This document shows positions 17,654 to 25,632 of a stretch of 44,276 bases of DNA, piece by piece. Each line of letters begins with the position of its first letter. The first letter of the stretch is position 1. A program made the position numbers and the translations under genes. Origin of the DNA: an uncultured Eubacteriales bacterium (GTDB lineage Bacteria > Bacillota > Clostridia > Oscillospirales > Oscillospiraceae); the NCBI GenBank assembly GCA_900313925.1, contig OMTF01000007.1:1-44276 (forward strand), in the 5' to 3' direction. The notes below the pieces were generated by a model. It was not told the origin of the DNA. It searched no databases and worked only from the letters and a program-made list of their open reading frames with translations.

Positions 17654-18040
17654 ATGGACGAAAGCAAACTGCAAAATTTTATGACATCCACGATGCAGAA
17701 TGTGAAAAACCTTGTTAGCGCGGATACGGTTGTCGGGGAGCCAATCACTACGCCGGACGGCATTTATCTTATTCCGCTTGTCAAAGTCAGTTATGGCTTC
17801 GGAGGCGGTGGAGCGGAATTTGCGCAATCCAAAGGCTATGGCGGCGGAACAGGATACGGAGTTAAGGTTGAGCCAATCGGTTTTCTGGTCGTAAAAGACG
17901 GAAACATCCGTTTAATGAACGTTACACCACAAGCTCATAACACCTTTGATAGAATCGTTGACCAGACCCCGGAGGTCATGGATAAGCTGAATGAAATGGT
18001 CGACAAGATTATCAACCGGAATAAAGGCAAGGACGAATAA
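17654..18040 (+). CDS. ytfJ: GerW-family sporulation protein YtfJ
   Basis: A 128-residue protein of the YtfJ/GerW family. The signature is VVGEPITTPDGIYLIPLVKVSYGFGGGG (about 27-54, glycine-rich), followed by GFLVV and a short amphipathic C-terminal helix. In Bacillus it is made in the forespore and needed for germination. Its presence points to a spore-forming ancestry. The 110-base gap upstream has no sigma-A promoter I can defend; a forespore-type promoter could not be confirmed by eye. GGGG sits a few bases before the ATG. Confidence 0.88.
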   Translation: MDESKLQNFMTSTMQNVKNLVSADTVVGEPITTPDGIYLIPLVKVSYGFGGGGAEFAQSKGYGGGTGYGVKVEPIGFLVVKDGNIRLMNVTPQAHNTFDRIVDQTPEVMDKLNEMVDKIINRNKGKDE

Positions 18041-18059
18041 CTAAAGGGCACCGCAAGCA

Positions 18060-18770
18060 ATGCAGGAACGACTTCAGAAAATAATTGCCAATCACGGTAT
18101 CACATCACGCCGGAGAGCCGAGGAGATACTGCGCCAGGGTCGTGTAACCGTAAATGGGGTGACAGCCGCTATCGGGGATAAAGCCGATACGGAAACAGAT
18201 GATATTAAAATTGATGGGAAACTTTTGGGAAAAACTCCCAGAAAAGCATATATCATGTTGTATAAGCCAAGGGGCTATGTTGCAACTCGGTCGGACGAAA
18301 AGAATCGGAAAACGGTTATGGATTTGCTATCCGGTGTTAAGGAGAACGTATATCCGGCGGGGCGGCTTGACCTGAATTCGGAAGGGATGCTACTTCTAAC
18401 AAATGACGGGGATTTTGCTTATCGGATCATGCATCCTTCTCATGAAATCCAAAAGAAATACCATGTTTGGGTACGAACTTCAGACGCTGCCGGAACCGCA
18501 GCCATGCTTCGGCAGCCTATGCAGCTTGACGATTATCGAATTCATCCGGCAGAGGTTCGCGTTCTAAAGCAGGAACCGGGTGAGAGCGTTTTAGAAATTA
18601 TCATTCACGAAGGCAGGAACCGTCAGATTCGAAAAATGTGCGAAAAAGCCGGAGTGCAGGTCAAACGGCTGAAACGCGTGGGAGAAGGCCAGCTGTTTCT
18701 GGGAGATTTGCACCCAGGACAATGGAAATATCTTTCGGAAAGCGAAGCAGCAAAAGCACTTCAAAATTGA
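18060..18770 (+). CDS. rluB: RNA pseudouridine synthase, RluB/RsuA family
   Basis: A 236-residue rRNA pseudouridine synthase. An N-terminal S4 RNA-binding domain (ERLQKIIANHGITSRRRAEEIL, then GRVTVNG) is followed by the catalytic motif GRLDLNSEGMLLLTNDG with Asp104, and HEGRNRQIRKM in the C-terminal half. By homology with Firmicute proteins it most likely modifies 23S rRNA near the peptidyl-transferase centre. AAGGGC lies before the ATG, 19 bases after ytfJ. Symbol rluB is by family and the exact target is inferred. Confidence 0.87.
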   Translation: MQERLQKIIANHGITSRRRAEEILRQGRVTVNGVTAAIGDKADTETDDIKIDGKLLGKTPRKAYIMLYKPRGYVATRSDEKNRKTVMDLLSGVKENVYPAGRLDLNSEGMLLLTNDGDFAYRIMHPSHEIQKKYHVWVRTSDAAGTAAMLRQPMQLDDYRIHPAEVRVLKQEPGESVLEIIIHEGRNRQIRKMCEKAGVQVKRLKRVGEGQLFLGDLHPGQWKYLSESEAAKALQN

Positions 18771-18792
18771 ACAGCAAATGAATCATTATTTG

Positions 18793-18855
18793 AAATATCC
18801 TGTCGGATGATGCAAAATCACTCTAGATAGGATATTTAATTATGCCGATTTTGCA
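18793..18855 (+). repeat. Nested inverted repeats between rluB and the RpiR gene
   Basis: Two interleaved inverted repeats are visible. AAATATCCT (18793-18801) pairs with AGGATATTT (18829-18837), and TGCAAAATC (18811-18819) pairs with GATTTTGCA (18847-18855), each 9 bp and perfect. Neither is followed by a T run, so they do not look like ordinary terminators. The second shares its TTTTGCA core with the palindrome at 18871-18900. Confidence 0.6.
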
Positions 18856-18870
18856 AGTTCAATCATGCTT

Positions 18871-18900
18871 TTCTGCAAATTTGTTTGCAAAATTGCAGAA
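18871..18900 (+). promoter_or_regulatory. 30-bp operator-like palindrome before the RpiR gene
   Basis: A 30-bp imperfect palindrome has outer arms TTCTGCAA/TTGCAGAA (8 bp perfect) and inner arms TTTG/CAAA, so 12 of 15 positions match between half-sites. It covers the -35 element of the promoter that reads into the RpiR-type regulator gene. By position it is a plausible binding site for that regulator (autoregulation). This is inference; the regulator's target sequence is not known. Confidence 0.6.
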
Positions 18901-18913
18901 CCGCGGGTATGAT
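18885..18913 (+). promoter_or_regulatory. Promoter of the RpiR-type regulator gene
   Basis: TTGCAA (18885-18890) and TATGAT (18908-18913) are separated by 17 bases. The -35 lies within the palindrome at 18871-18900, so a protein bound there would block RNA polymerase. Confidence 0.7.
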
Positions 18914-18988
18914 GAACTCGATGTATGGTTCAAAGCCCAATCGGGAGGAGTACTGCTTTTTGGCAGCTAGAAGGGACCGGGAGCATAG

Positions 18989-19855
18989 ATGAAAGACAGA
19001 GATTTTTTATCCGTTATCAACAACTGCAATTTTCGGCTTTCTAAAGGACAGCGAGCCATCGTCCATTTTATCAATGAGAATTACGATAAAGCGGCTTTTA
19101 TGACCGCGGGAAAACTGGGGAAGGAAGTCGGTGTCAGCGATTCAACGGTTGTGCGCTTTGCGGTAGATTTAGGTTACCGCGGCTATCCGGAAATGAGAAA
19201 AGCAATGCAGGATATGGTTCGGAGCCGCTTAACTTCTGTGCAGAGAATTGAAGTTGCAAAAAGAACAATTGACGAAAACAATTTGATAAAATCAGTTATT
19301 TCCGTTGATATTGAAATGCTCCAGACCACTCTGCAGCAGATCAGCCATGAAGATTTTAATACGATAGTAGATCTTCTAATAAAAGCGGACCATCTTTATA
19401 TTGTCGGGATGAGGACATCCACGTCACTGGCTTCCTTTTTTGCTCTCTACATGAATCTGCTAAGAAAAAATGTACATGTTATAAGAGATACTGCAGCGAG
19501 TGAAGTGTTTGAGCAAATGGTTCGAATTGGCGAAAAAGATGTCTGTTTTGGCATCAGCTTTCCACGTTACTCGACGAAAACTGTTGAATCCATGAGCTTC
19601 GCGAAAGCTCGCGGGGCGCATGTGGTGGGACTTACAGACAGCCCAACATCTCCCATCTGCAGCTTGAGCAGTGTAAGTCTCTATGCAAAAAGCGAAATGA
19701 TTTCCTTCCTTGATTCCCTAGCAGCTCCGCTGAGCGTCATTAATGCCCTGATTGTTGCCGTTGGTGCGAAAACTGGACAAAGCGCTTATGATACATTCAA
19801 AGAGCTTGAGGATATTTGGACGAAATGGGGAGTGTATGAGCCTTACAGAAAGTGA
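18989..19855 (+). CDS. MurR/RpiR-family transcriptional regulator
   Basis: A 288-residue sugar-phosphate-sensing regulator. The N-terminal HTH (about 1-77) contains LSKGQRAIVHFINENYDKAAFMT and a recognition helix region VSDSTVVRFAVDLGYRGYPE. The C-terminal SIS domain (about 120-255) has YIVGMRTS and GISFPRYSTKTVES, the phosphosugar-binding pattern. GGGAG lies before the ATG. It overlaps the FAD protein by 20 bp. There is no sugar catabolic gene next to it, which is unusual for this family, so its regulon is elsewhere or it controls its own operon. The effector is unknown. Confidence 0.88.
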   Translation: MKDRDFLSVINNCNFRLSKGQRAIVHFINENYDKAAFMTAGKLGKEVGVSDSTVVRFAVDLGYRGYPEMRKAMQDMVRSRLTSVQRIEVAKRTIDENNLIKSVISVDIEMLQTTLQQISHEDFNTIVDLLIKADHLYIVGMRTSTSLASFFALYMNLLRKNVHVIRDTAASEVFEQMVRIGEKDVCFGISFPRYSTKTVESMSFAKARGAHVVGLTDSPTSPICSLSSVSLYAKSEMISFLDSLAAPLSVINALIVAVGAKTGQSAYDTFKELEDIWTKWGVYEPYRK

Positions 19856-21077
19856 TGCTGTAATTATCGGCGGCGGCGCAGCGGGCCTGATGTGCGCGAT
19901 CACGGCGGCAGAACGCGGCCTAAGAGTTGCTGTGATTGAGCCAAATAGGGAGTTAGGCAGAAAATTGCGCATTACTGGAAAAGGCCGATGCAATGTTACA
20001 AATCATTGCTCGATACAGGAAATGATGCGGAATCTACCCATGGACGGGAGATTTCTTTATCCCGCTTTGAATCGATTCAATTCCGAAGATACGGAAGATT
20101 TTTTTACGCGCAGAGGCGTTCCTTTAAAAGTGGAACGAGGAGGCAGAGTATTTCCGGTGTCGGATCGGGCGGAAGACATTGCGCAGTGCCTCGTACGCAG
20201 TGTGCGGTCTGCGGGTGCCTTTATTACGCGCGACCGGGCGCTGTCCATAGAAAAAAGCGATGATTGCAGCTATCGGATTCATACTGCAACGGGAAAAGAA
20301 TATATCGCTCCAAACGTCTGCATTTCTACGGGAGGCCTGTCGTATCCGTTAACCGGCTCTACCGGTGACGGATATAAATTTGCAGAAAAATTCGGACATA
20401 CGATTGTCCCTCTGCAGCCAAGCCTTGTTCCTTTAGTATGCAATGAGCAATGGTGCGGTCAGCTTGCTGGCGTATCTTTGAAGAATATACGGCTTACAGC
20501 CTATGAAGATGGAGTGAGGATCTATTCAGATATTGGGGAAATGCTCTTTACGCATTTTGGGGTTTCCGGTCCGCTTGTATTAACAGCAAGTTCCCATATG
20601 CGCAATTGGGGAAAGAAAAGATATGGGATTTGCTTGGATTTAAAACCTGGTCTTTCGGAAGAGAAATTAGATTTGCGCATTCAGCGAGACTTTGCCAAAT
20701 ATCATGGCAGGACATTTCCTAACGCACTGCAGGATTTATTAATTCATTCTATGATTCCGGTGGTTACGCAATATAGTGAAATCCAGGCGGACCTGCCTGT
20801 GGATGCGGTTACAAGGGTGCAGCGAAAAAGACTTGTGAAAGCATTGAAAGGGCTACCGCTTTCTGTTTCTGGAACGCGTCCGATTTCGGAAGCCATTGTG
20901 ACTGCGGGCGGGGTTTCCACTAAGGAAATCAACCCGCGAAGCATGGAATCCAAGATCTGTCCTGGACTTTATTTTGCCGGAGAAGTAATGAATCTGGATG
21001 CTATTACGGGAGGATTTAATCTTCAGATTGCATGGACTACTGGATATGTTGCGGGAATGTCTATGGTAGGGCGGTAA
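19836..21077 (+). CDS. FAD-dependent oxidoreductase, HI0933/YhiN family
   Basis: A 413-residue flavoprotein. The N-terminal FAD-binding Rossmann motif is AVIIGGGAAGLMCA (about 8-21), followed by the family signature ELGRKLRITGKGRCNVTN, and the C-terminal FAD contact is GLYFAGEVMNLDAITGGFN. Family members are widespread but their substrate is not established. ATG 19836 with GGGGAG upstream is chosen; the longer frame would lie inside the regulator gene. The overlap suggests coupling to the regulator, and the cmk-ispH genes follow in the same direction. Confidence 0.88.
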   Translation: MSLTESDAVIIGGGAAGLMCAITAAERGLRVAVIEPNRELGRKLRITGKGRCNVTNHCSIQEMMRNLPMDGRFLYPALNRFNSEDTEDFFTRRGVPLKVERGGRVFPVSDRAEDIAQCLVRSVRSAGAFITRDRALSIEKSDDCSYRIHTATGKEYIAPNVCISTGGLSYPLTGSTGDGYKFAEKFGHTIVPLQPSLVPLVCNEQWCGQLAGVSLKNIRLTAYEDGVRIYSDIGEMLFTHFGVSGPLVLTASSHMRNWGKKRYGICLDLKPGLSEEKLDLRIQRDFAKYHGRTFPNALQDLLIHSMIPVVTQYSEIQADLPVDAVTRVQRKRLVKALKGLPLSVSGTRPISEAIVTAGGVSTKEINPRSMESKICPGLYFAGEVMNLDAITGGFNLQIAWTTGYVAGMSMVGR

Positions 21078-21148
21078 AATACGAAAATAAATGATATCTA
21101 GAAAAATTAAGAAATTAGATTAAGTACGGAGAAAAAGGGGCAATCAGG

Positions 21149-21835
21149 ATGAAAAAGTTTACGTCTGTTGCGATTGACGGACCGTCCGGAGCAGGCAAAA
21201 GCACAGTTGCAAAAGCGCTTGCGGCACAAATGCACTTTCTGTATCTGGATACTGGGGCAATCTATCGGACCGTTGGTCTAGCGGCGGATCGAAACGGCGT
21301 TGCACATAAGGACGAAGCTGGGCTTAGGACTCTGCTACCAAATATCGAGGTTGAACTGAAATATACGGACCAAGGGCAGAAAATGCTGCTGAACGGAGAA
21401 GATGTTTCACAGAAAATTCGAACTCCTGAAATCTCTATTGCGGCTTCCGATGTTTCAGCAGTCCCATATGTCCGAGAATACCTCTTGGATATGCAGCGTG
21501 ATATTGCAAGGCATAATAATGTCATTATGGATGGCAGAGACATTGGAACGGTTGTGCTACCCGATGCGGATGTAAAAATTTTTCTTACTGCTTCTCCAGA
21601 TACACGTACGAAACGAAGACTGAAGGAACTGCAGGAGAAAGGTATAGATACTGACTTTTCCACAGTATACAAAGAAATACAAGCAAGGGACGACCAGGAC
21701 CTCCACCGCTCTACGGCGCCGCTTAGAATGGCGGAAGATGCGGTTTTGCTTGACACAACCGAAATGAGCTTGGAAGAAAGCATACAGGAGGCTTTGAAAA
21801 TAATCAAGATGGTACAGGAAGGAAAACAGCAATGA
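21149..21835 (+). CDS. cmk: Cytidylate kinase
   Basis: A 228-residue enzyme that phosphorylates CMP and dCMP. The P-loop GPSGAGKS is at 11-18, LDTGAIYR (about 34-41) and the MDGRDIGTVVLPDADVKIF region mark the CMP kinase group. GAAAAAGGGG lies upstream. Its stop codon overlaps the start of ispH (ATGA-type junction at 21832-21835). Cmk followed by the IspH-S1 protein is a conserved clostridial pairing, echoing the cmk-rpsA order of other bacteria. Confidence 0.94.
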   Translation: MKKFTSVAIDGPSGAGKSTVAKALAAQMHFLYLDTGAIYRTVGLAADRNGVAHKDEAGLRTLLPNIEVELKYTDQGQKMLLNGEDVSQKIRTPEISIAASDVSAVPYVREYLLDMQRDIARHNNVIMDGRDIGTVVLPDADVKIFLTASPDTRTKRRLKELQEKGIDTDFSTVYKEIQARDDQDLHRSTAPLRMAEDAVLLDTTEMSLEESIQEALKIIKMVQEGKQQ

Positions 21836-24138
21836 TGGAGATCCATGTAGCGGAAACGGCAGGATTCTGCTTCGGCGTGGACCGATCAGTAAAAATAGCA
21901 CGTACTTCCCTGCAGAAATATGGAAAAGTATACTGCATTGGTCAACTGATCCATAATAATGATGTAGTGGAGAGCCTCCAGAAAGAGGGAATGATTACGG
22001 TGGATAGTCCGAGTGAAATCCCTCCCTTCGAGCCGGTTCTGATTCGATCACATGGACTTCCACAATCGACGTATCGTGAACTTGAAGCGGGCGGAGCAGT
22101 AATTGAAGACGCAACCTGCCCGAAGGTTCTTCGAATTCATCACATCGTGCAGAAGGCAAGTGAACAGGGAAGATTTGTTATCATCATGGGGATGCATGGA
22201 CATCCGGAAGTCACGGCAATCGAGGGATGGTGTGGGGATCATGTGGTCGTTGAATCACCAGAGGAATTGGCAAAGTTTTTATCGTCGGAACCCAATCTGA
22301 AAGGCAAGCCGCTAACGATGGTCGTGCAAACAACGCAGACTTTTGAAAAGTGGGCGAAATGCAAGAAATTACTGAAAAAATTATATACAAACGCGGAAAC
22401 TTTTGATACAATATGTAATGCTACTTCTGCGCGGCAGGAGGAAGCATCTAAGCTGGCAGCTGTATGTGACGCGATGGTCGTTATTGGCGGAAAACATAGT
22501 GCAAATAGTATTCACTTAGCGGAAATCTGTAGGGAGTATTGCAGTAACGTTCAGTTTATTGCCAATGCCGAAGAATTAAACCTTGCGGATTTGAAATCAG
22601 CAGGAATTGTAGGTATTACGGCAGGAGCATCTGCACCAGCGTGGATAATTAAGGAGGTTAGACAGAAAATGGTCGAAGAAATGAACAACGCAGGTACCAT
22701 CGGTGCAGAGTCGACAACTGCGGAGGAAACAAAACCTGTTGAGGCAACTCCAGAGCAGACCCCGGCGAAAGAAGCTGTTGTTGAGGAACAGTCTGCTGCG
22801 GTAGAGACTGTAACTGCTGAATCTGAAGTTCAAACCGCTGAAGTGCAGGAACCCGCAGCACAAGAGAATGCGGCTACGGATGCCGTGGTGGAAGAGGAAC
22901 AGCCGGAAGAGAAAGAGGAGTCTTTTGATGAGATGCTGGAAGCCTCCTTTAAAACGGTTCATAATGGCGATCATGTCACGGGTATAGTTGTGTCTGTAAC
23001 CCCCACGGAAGTGAATGTTGATCTGGGCATTAAATATTCCGGAATTATTCCAACAACGGAATTTACGGAGGATGGTCAGAACGCGGAGGAGGTCGTCAAG
23101 GAAGGCGACGAAATCGAAGCGGTTGTGGTGAAAGTCAATGACATGGAGGGCACGGTAAAGCTTTCCAAGAGAAGACTGGATGCCATGAAAAATTGGGAGA
23201 ATATAGAAAAAGCTGCGCAGGAAGGAACTATCCAAGAAGGCACGGTTACGGAAGTTAACAAGGGCGGCCTTGTTGTCAATGTAAATGGTTCACGTGTATT
23301 TGTCCCTGCCTCCCAGTCCGGACAGCCCCGTGATGCAGATCTGAATAAAATGCTTAAGCAGAATGTTCGGCTGGTGATTACGGAAGTCAACCGCGGCAGA
23401 AAACGTGTTGTCGGCTCCATTCGACGCGTTCTACAGTCGGAGCGCAAAGCGGCTGCGGAAAAAGTGTGGAACGAAATTGAAGTTGGAAAACACTATAAAG
23501 GCGTCGTAAAGTCTATGACAGGATATGGTGCCTTTATTGATATAGGTGGTGTGGACGGAATGGTGCATGTTTCAGAACTAAGCTGGAACCGCATCAAGCA
23601 GCCGTCGGATGTTCTTAAAATTGGCGATGAAGTTGAAGTCTATGTCCTTGGATTTGATAAGGAGCAGCATCGTATTTCCCTTGGATACAAGGATCCGGAA
23701 AAGAATCCTTGGAACATTTTTAAAAACAGTTACTCCGTCGGAGATGTTGCAAAAGTAAAAATAGTTAAGCTGATGCCGTTCGGAGCTTTTGCTGAAATTG
23801 TTCCGGGCGTGGATGGCTTGATTCATATTTCTCAGATTGCCAATCGGCGCATCGGCAAACCGGAAGACGTTCTTTCGGTCGGAGAAGAAGTAGAAGCCAA
23901 GATTACGAATATTGATAATGAGAATGAAAAGGTTTCGCTTTCTATACGTGCACTTCTTGACGGCGGTAAGGAAGAACCTCTTAGACAGAATCCGGACGAT
24001 GCTCCGCAGGATGCCGAAGAAGAACAGGATTCCGGTGCGGACGCTTTAGTTTATGAGATTTCTGAAAATGGCGAAACGAAGGGAAATATCGAAACTCCGG
24101 AGGAAACGGAGAATTCCGAATCCGAATCAGAAAACTAA
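21832..24138 (+). CDS. ispH: Fusion of IspH (HMBPP reductase) and ribosomal protein S1
   Basis: A 768-residue two-part protein known from clostridia. Residues 1-~280 are 4-hydroxy-3-methylbut-2-enyl diphosphate reductase, the last step of the MEP isoprenoid pathway. Its 4Fe-4S cysteines are Cys13 (FCFGV), Cys96 (DATCP) and Cys195 (TICNAT); substrate residues include His41, His74, His124 and Glu126. An acidic Ala/Glu/Val/Pro-rich linker (about 285-365) leads to four S1 RNA-binding repeats at roughly 375-440, 460-525, 550-615 and 635-700, then an acidic tail. Whether the S1 part acts as ribosomal S1 here is inferred. An internal ribosome site lies at 22651 (see findings). ATG at 21832 or 21835 is possible. 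Confidence 0.95.
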   Translation: MMEIHVAETAGFCFGVDRSVKIARTSLQKYGKVYCIGQLIHNNDVVESLQKEGMITVDSPSEIPPFEPVLIRSHGLPQSTYRELEAGGAVIEDATCPKVLRIHHIVQKASEQGRFVIIMGMHGHPEVTAIEGWCGDHVVVESPEELAKFLSSEPNLKGKPLTMVVQTTQTFEKWAKCKKLLKKLYTNAETFDTICNATSARQEEASKLAAVCDAMVVIGGKHSANSIHLAEICREYCSNVQFIANAEELNLADLKSAGIVGITAGASAPAWIIKEVRQKMVEEMNNAGTIGAESTTAEETKPVEATPEQTPAKEAVVEEQSAAVETVTAESEVQTAEVQEPAAQENAATDAVVEEEQPEEKEESFDEMLEASFKTVHNGDHVTGIVVSVTPTEVNVDLGIKYSGIIPTTEFTEDGQNAEEVVKEGDEIEAVVVKVNDMEGTVKLSKRRLDAMKNWENIEKAAQEGTIQEGTVTEVNKGGLVVNVNGSRVFVPASQSGQPRDADLNKMLKQNVRLVITEVNRGRKRVVGSIRRVLQSERKAAAEKVWNEIEVGKHYKGVVKSMTGYGAFIDIGGVDGMVHVSELSWNRIKQPSDVLKIGDEVEVYVLGFDKEQHRISLGYKDPEKNPWNIFKNSYSVGDVAKVKIVKLMPFGAFAEIVPGVDGLIHISQIANRRIGKPEDVLSVGEEVEAKITNIDNENEKVSLSIRALLDGGKEEPLRQNPDDAPQDAEEEQDSGADALVYEISENGETKGNIETPEETENSESESEN
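22651..22671 (+). promoter_or_regulatory. Possible internal ribosome site for a free S1 protein
   Basis: AAGGAGG (22651-22657) lies 11 bases before an in-frame ATG (22669-22671, residue 280 of the fusion) at the end of the IspH domain. Initiation here would give a 489-residue linker-plus-S1 protein. The same bases encode Lys-Glu-Val of a conserved IspH helix, so the match may be accidental. Spacing is at the long end of normal. Confidence 0.35.
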
Positions 24139-24164
24139 AACGTAGTTGAAGGGAATAGATATGA

Positions 24165-24194
24165 AAAAGGAGTGACACACAGTCGCTCCTTTTT
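24165..24194 (+). terminator. Terminator after ispH-S1
   Basis: An 11-bp stem (24166-24176 with 24182-24192, one G-U pair) has a 5-base loop and ends in TTTTT. It closes the regulator-cmk-ispH unit. Confidence 0.85.
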
Positions 24195-24211
24195 GATAGT
24201 AAGCGTTCCTG

Positions 24212-24217
24212 TATAAT
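24212..24217 (+). promoter_or_regulatory. Possible -10 element for ispD
   Basis: A perfect TATAAT lies 18 bases after the terminator. The upstream -35 position (16-17 bases away) falls on the T run of the terminator and matches poorly, so this is only a candidate. Confidence 0.35.
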
Positions 24218-24250
24218 TTCGGAATATTAAATTTTCGGGAGGATTCAGAA

Positions 24251-24967
24251 TTGGAACTGAAAGGAATTCTCAGCAAGATACCGCGGCAGAAGGTTTTTTG
24301 CTCCGCGGTGATTGTCGCAGCAGGCAACTCGACAAGGATGGGCTTTGACAAATTGATGGCAAATCTTAGCGGGGAACCGGTTCTGCAAAGGACGATTAAT
24401 GCATTTGAGCAGAACTCAAATATCGATGAAATCATTGTTGTAACCCAAGAAAACAAGCTGGAAGAAGTTGCTGCGCTCTGCAATGCATGGGGATTTTCCA
24501 AAGTAAAAAAGGTGCAGGTCGGCGGAAAGCTGAGAATGGAATCAGTGCTGGCGGGTGTTTGCGCTATTAGCGAAAAAGCAGAACTGGTTGCTATACATGA
24601 TGGCGCACGACCGCTAGTTTCCAAGAAGCTCATTGATTCCTGCGTCCAGCTTGCCGCGAACAAAGGCGCTTGCGTACCTTGCATTCGTCCTTCCGATACT
24701 GTGAAGAAGGTCAATGGCAAAGGCTGCGTGGTTGAAACGCTGGATCGGAGCAAGGTCGCACTGATACAGACGCCACAGGTCTTTAACCCGATCCTGATTA
24801 AGGGGGCATTGACAAGCGCTCTGAAGAACCGGCTTGAAGTAACCGATGACAGTGCTGCGGCGGAAGCTTTTGGAATGAAGGTTTTTGCGATCGACGGAGA
24901 GAAGACCAACATTAAACTCACCACTCCGGATGATTTCCATCTCGCGGAATATTATCTCAAAGGATAG
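24251..24967 (+). CDS. ispD: 2-C-methyl-D-erythritol 4-phosphate cytidylyltransferase
   Basis: A 238-residue enzyme of the MEP isoprenoid pathway that joins CTP to methylerythritol phosphate. The nucleotide-binding motif [16 protein letters not shown] is at about 19-34, [10 protein letters not shown] (about 117-126) and [12 protein letters not shown] near 197-208 are typical. It starts at TTG 24251 with GGGAGGA eight bases upstream; no ATG lies near the family start. ispF follows directly. Confidence 0.94.
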   Translation: MELKGILSKIPRQKVFCSAVIVAAGNSTRMGFDKLMANLSGEPVLQRTINAFEQNSNIDEIIVVTQENKLEEVAALCNAWGFSKVKKVQVGGKLRMESVLAGVCAISEKAELVAIHDGARPLVSKKLIDSCVQLAANKGACVPCIRPSDTVKKVNGKGCVVETLDRSKVALIQTPQVFNPILIKGALTSALKNRLEVTDDSAAAEAFGMKVFAIDGEKTNIKLTTPDDFHLAEYYLKG

Positions 24968-24975
24968 CGTTGAAA

Positions 24976-25455
24976 ATGTTACGAATTGGACATGGCTATG
25001 ATGTACACCGGCTCCAGGAGGGAAGAAAGCTCATACTGGGAGGGGTTGTTATTCCCTATACCATGGGTTTAGAAGGACATTCCGACGCGGATGTTCTGAC
25101 GCATGCCGTCATGGATGCACTTTTAGGTGCGGCTGCTTGCGGGGATATAGGGAAACTTTTTCCAGATACCGAAGAAAAGTATCGGGGAATCAGCAGTCTT
25201 GTTTTGCTTGAAAATGTAAAGGACTGCATCGAGGAAAAGGGGTACAGAGTAAGCAATGTAGATTGCACGATCATAGCACAAAAACCACGACTTGCTGCCT
25301 ATATACCGAACATGCGGCAGAGGCTTGCCAAGACGCTGGACACAGAAACTGAAAATATAAACATCAAAGCAACTACGGAGGAGGGGCTAGGCTTTACCGG
25401 TCAGGGGGAAGGAATCGCGGCACACTGTGTTGCCTTAATTTACTCCGACAAATAA
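24976..25455 (+). CDS. ispF: 2-C-methyl-D-erythritol 2,4-cyclodiphosphate synthase
   Basis: A 159-residue enzyme of the MEP pathway that cyclises the CDP-linked intermediate from IspD and the kinase IspE. The zinc site is Asp9 and His11 (GYDVHRL) with His43 in [23 protein letters not shown] lies near the C-terminus. ATG 24976 matches the family N-terminus; a TTG two codons earlier has slightly better spacing from AAAGGA. It lies 8 bases after ispD, and a terminator follows. IspE is not in the window. Confidence 0.95.
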   Translation: MLRIGHGYDVHRLQEGRKLILGGVVIPYTMGLEGHSDADVLTHAVMDALLGAAACGDIGKLFPDTEEKYRGISSLVLLENVKDCIEEKGYRVSNVDCTIIAQKPRLAAYIPNMRQRLAKTLDTETENINIKATTEEGLGFTGQGEGIAAHCVALIYSDK

Positions 25456-25486
25456 GCTGTAAGCAGGAGTGCCCTATAAGCAGTGC

Positions 25487-25531
25487 TATCGTCAACTGCA
25501 TTCTGATACGGATACAGTTGACGATATTTTT
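25487..25531 (+). terminator. ispDF terminator
   Basis: A perfect 12-bp stem (25487-25498 with 25515-25526, TATCGTCAACTG arm) with a 16-base loop is followed by TTTTT. Confidence 0.92.
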
Positions 25532-25554
25532 AAGCAATTGGGAACCCTGCAGAT

Positions 25555-25583
25555 TTGCCATTTACATGGACATGCTCTATAAT
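25555..25583 (+). promoter_or_regulatory. Promoter of the cdaA operon
   Basis: TTGCCA (25555-25560) and a perfect TATAAT (25578-25583) are separated by exactly 17 bases. The predicted start gives a short leader of about 43 bases, too short for a c-di-AMP riboswitch. Confidence 0.85.
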
Positions 25584-25632
25584 TATTTAAATACATTACT
25601 TTATTGATGAGGCCCCCACGTGAGGAAAAATA

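Noticed and set aside
22597-23235. A 212-codon minus-strand frame opposite the IspH-S1 linker
   Set aside because: The Phe/Leu/Arg-rich composition is the complement of the acidic linker codons; no domain or start signal.
25584-25632. c-di-AMP riboswitch before cdaA
   Set aside because: The leader between the predicted transcription start and cdaA is only about 43 bases and lacks room for the riboswitch fold.
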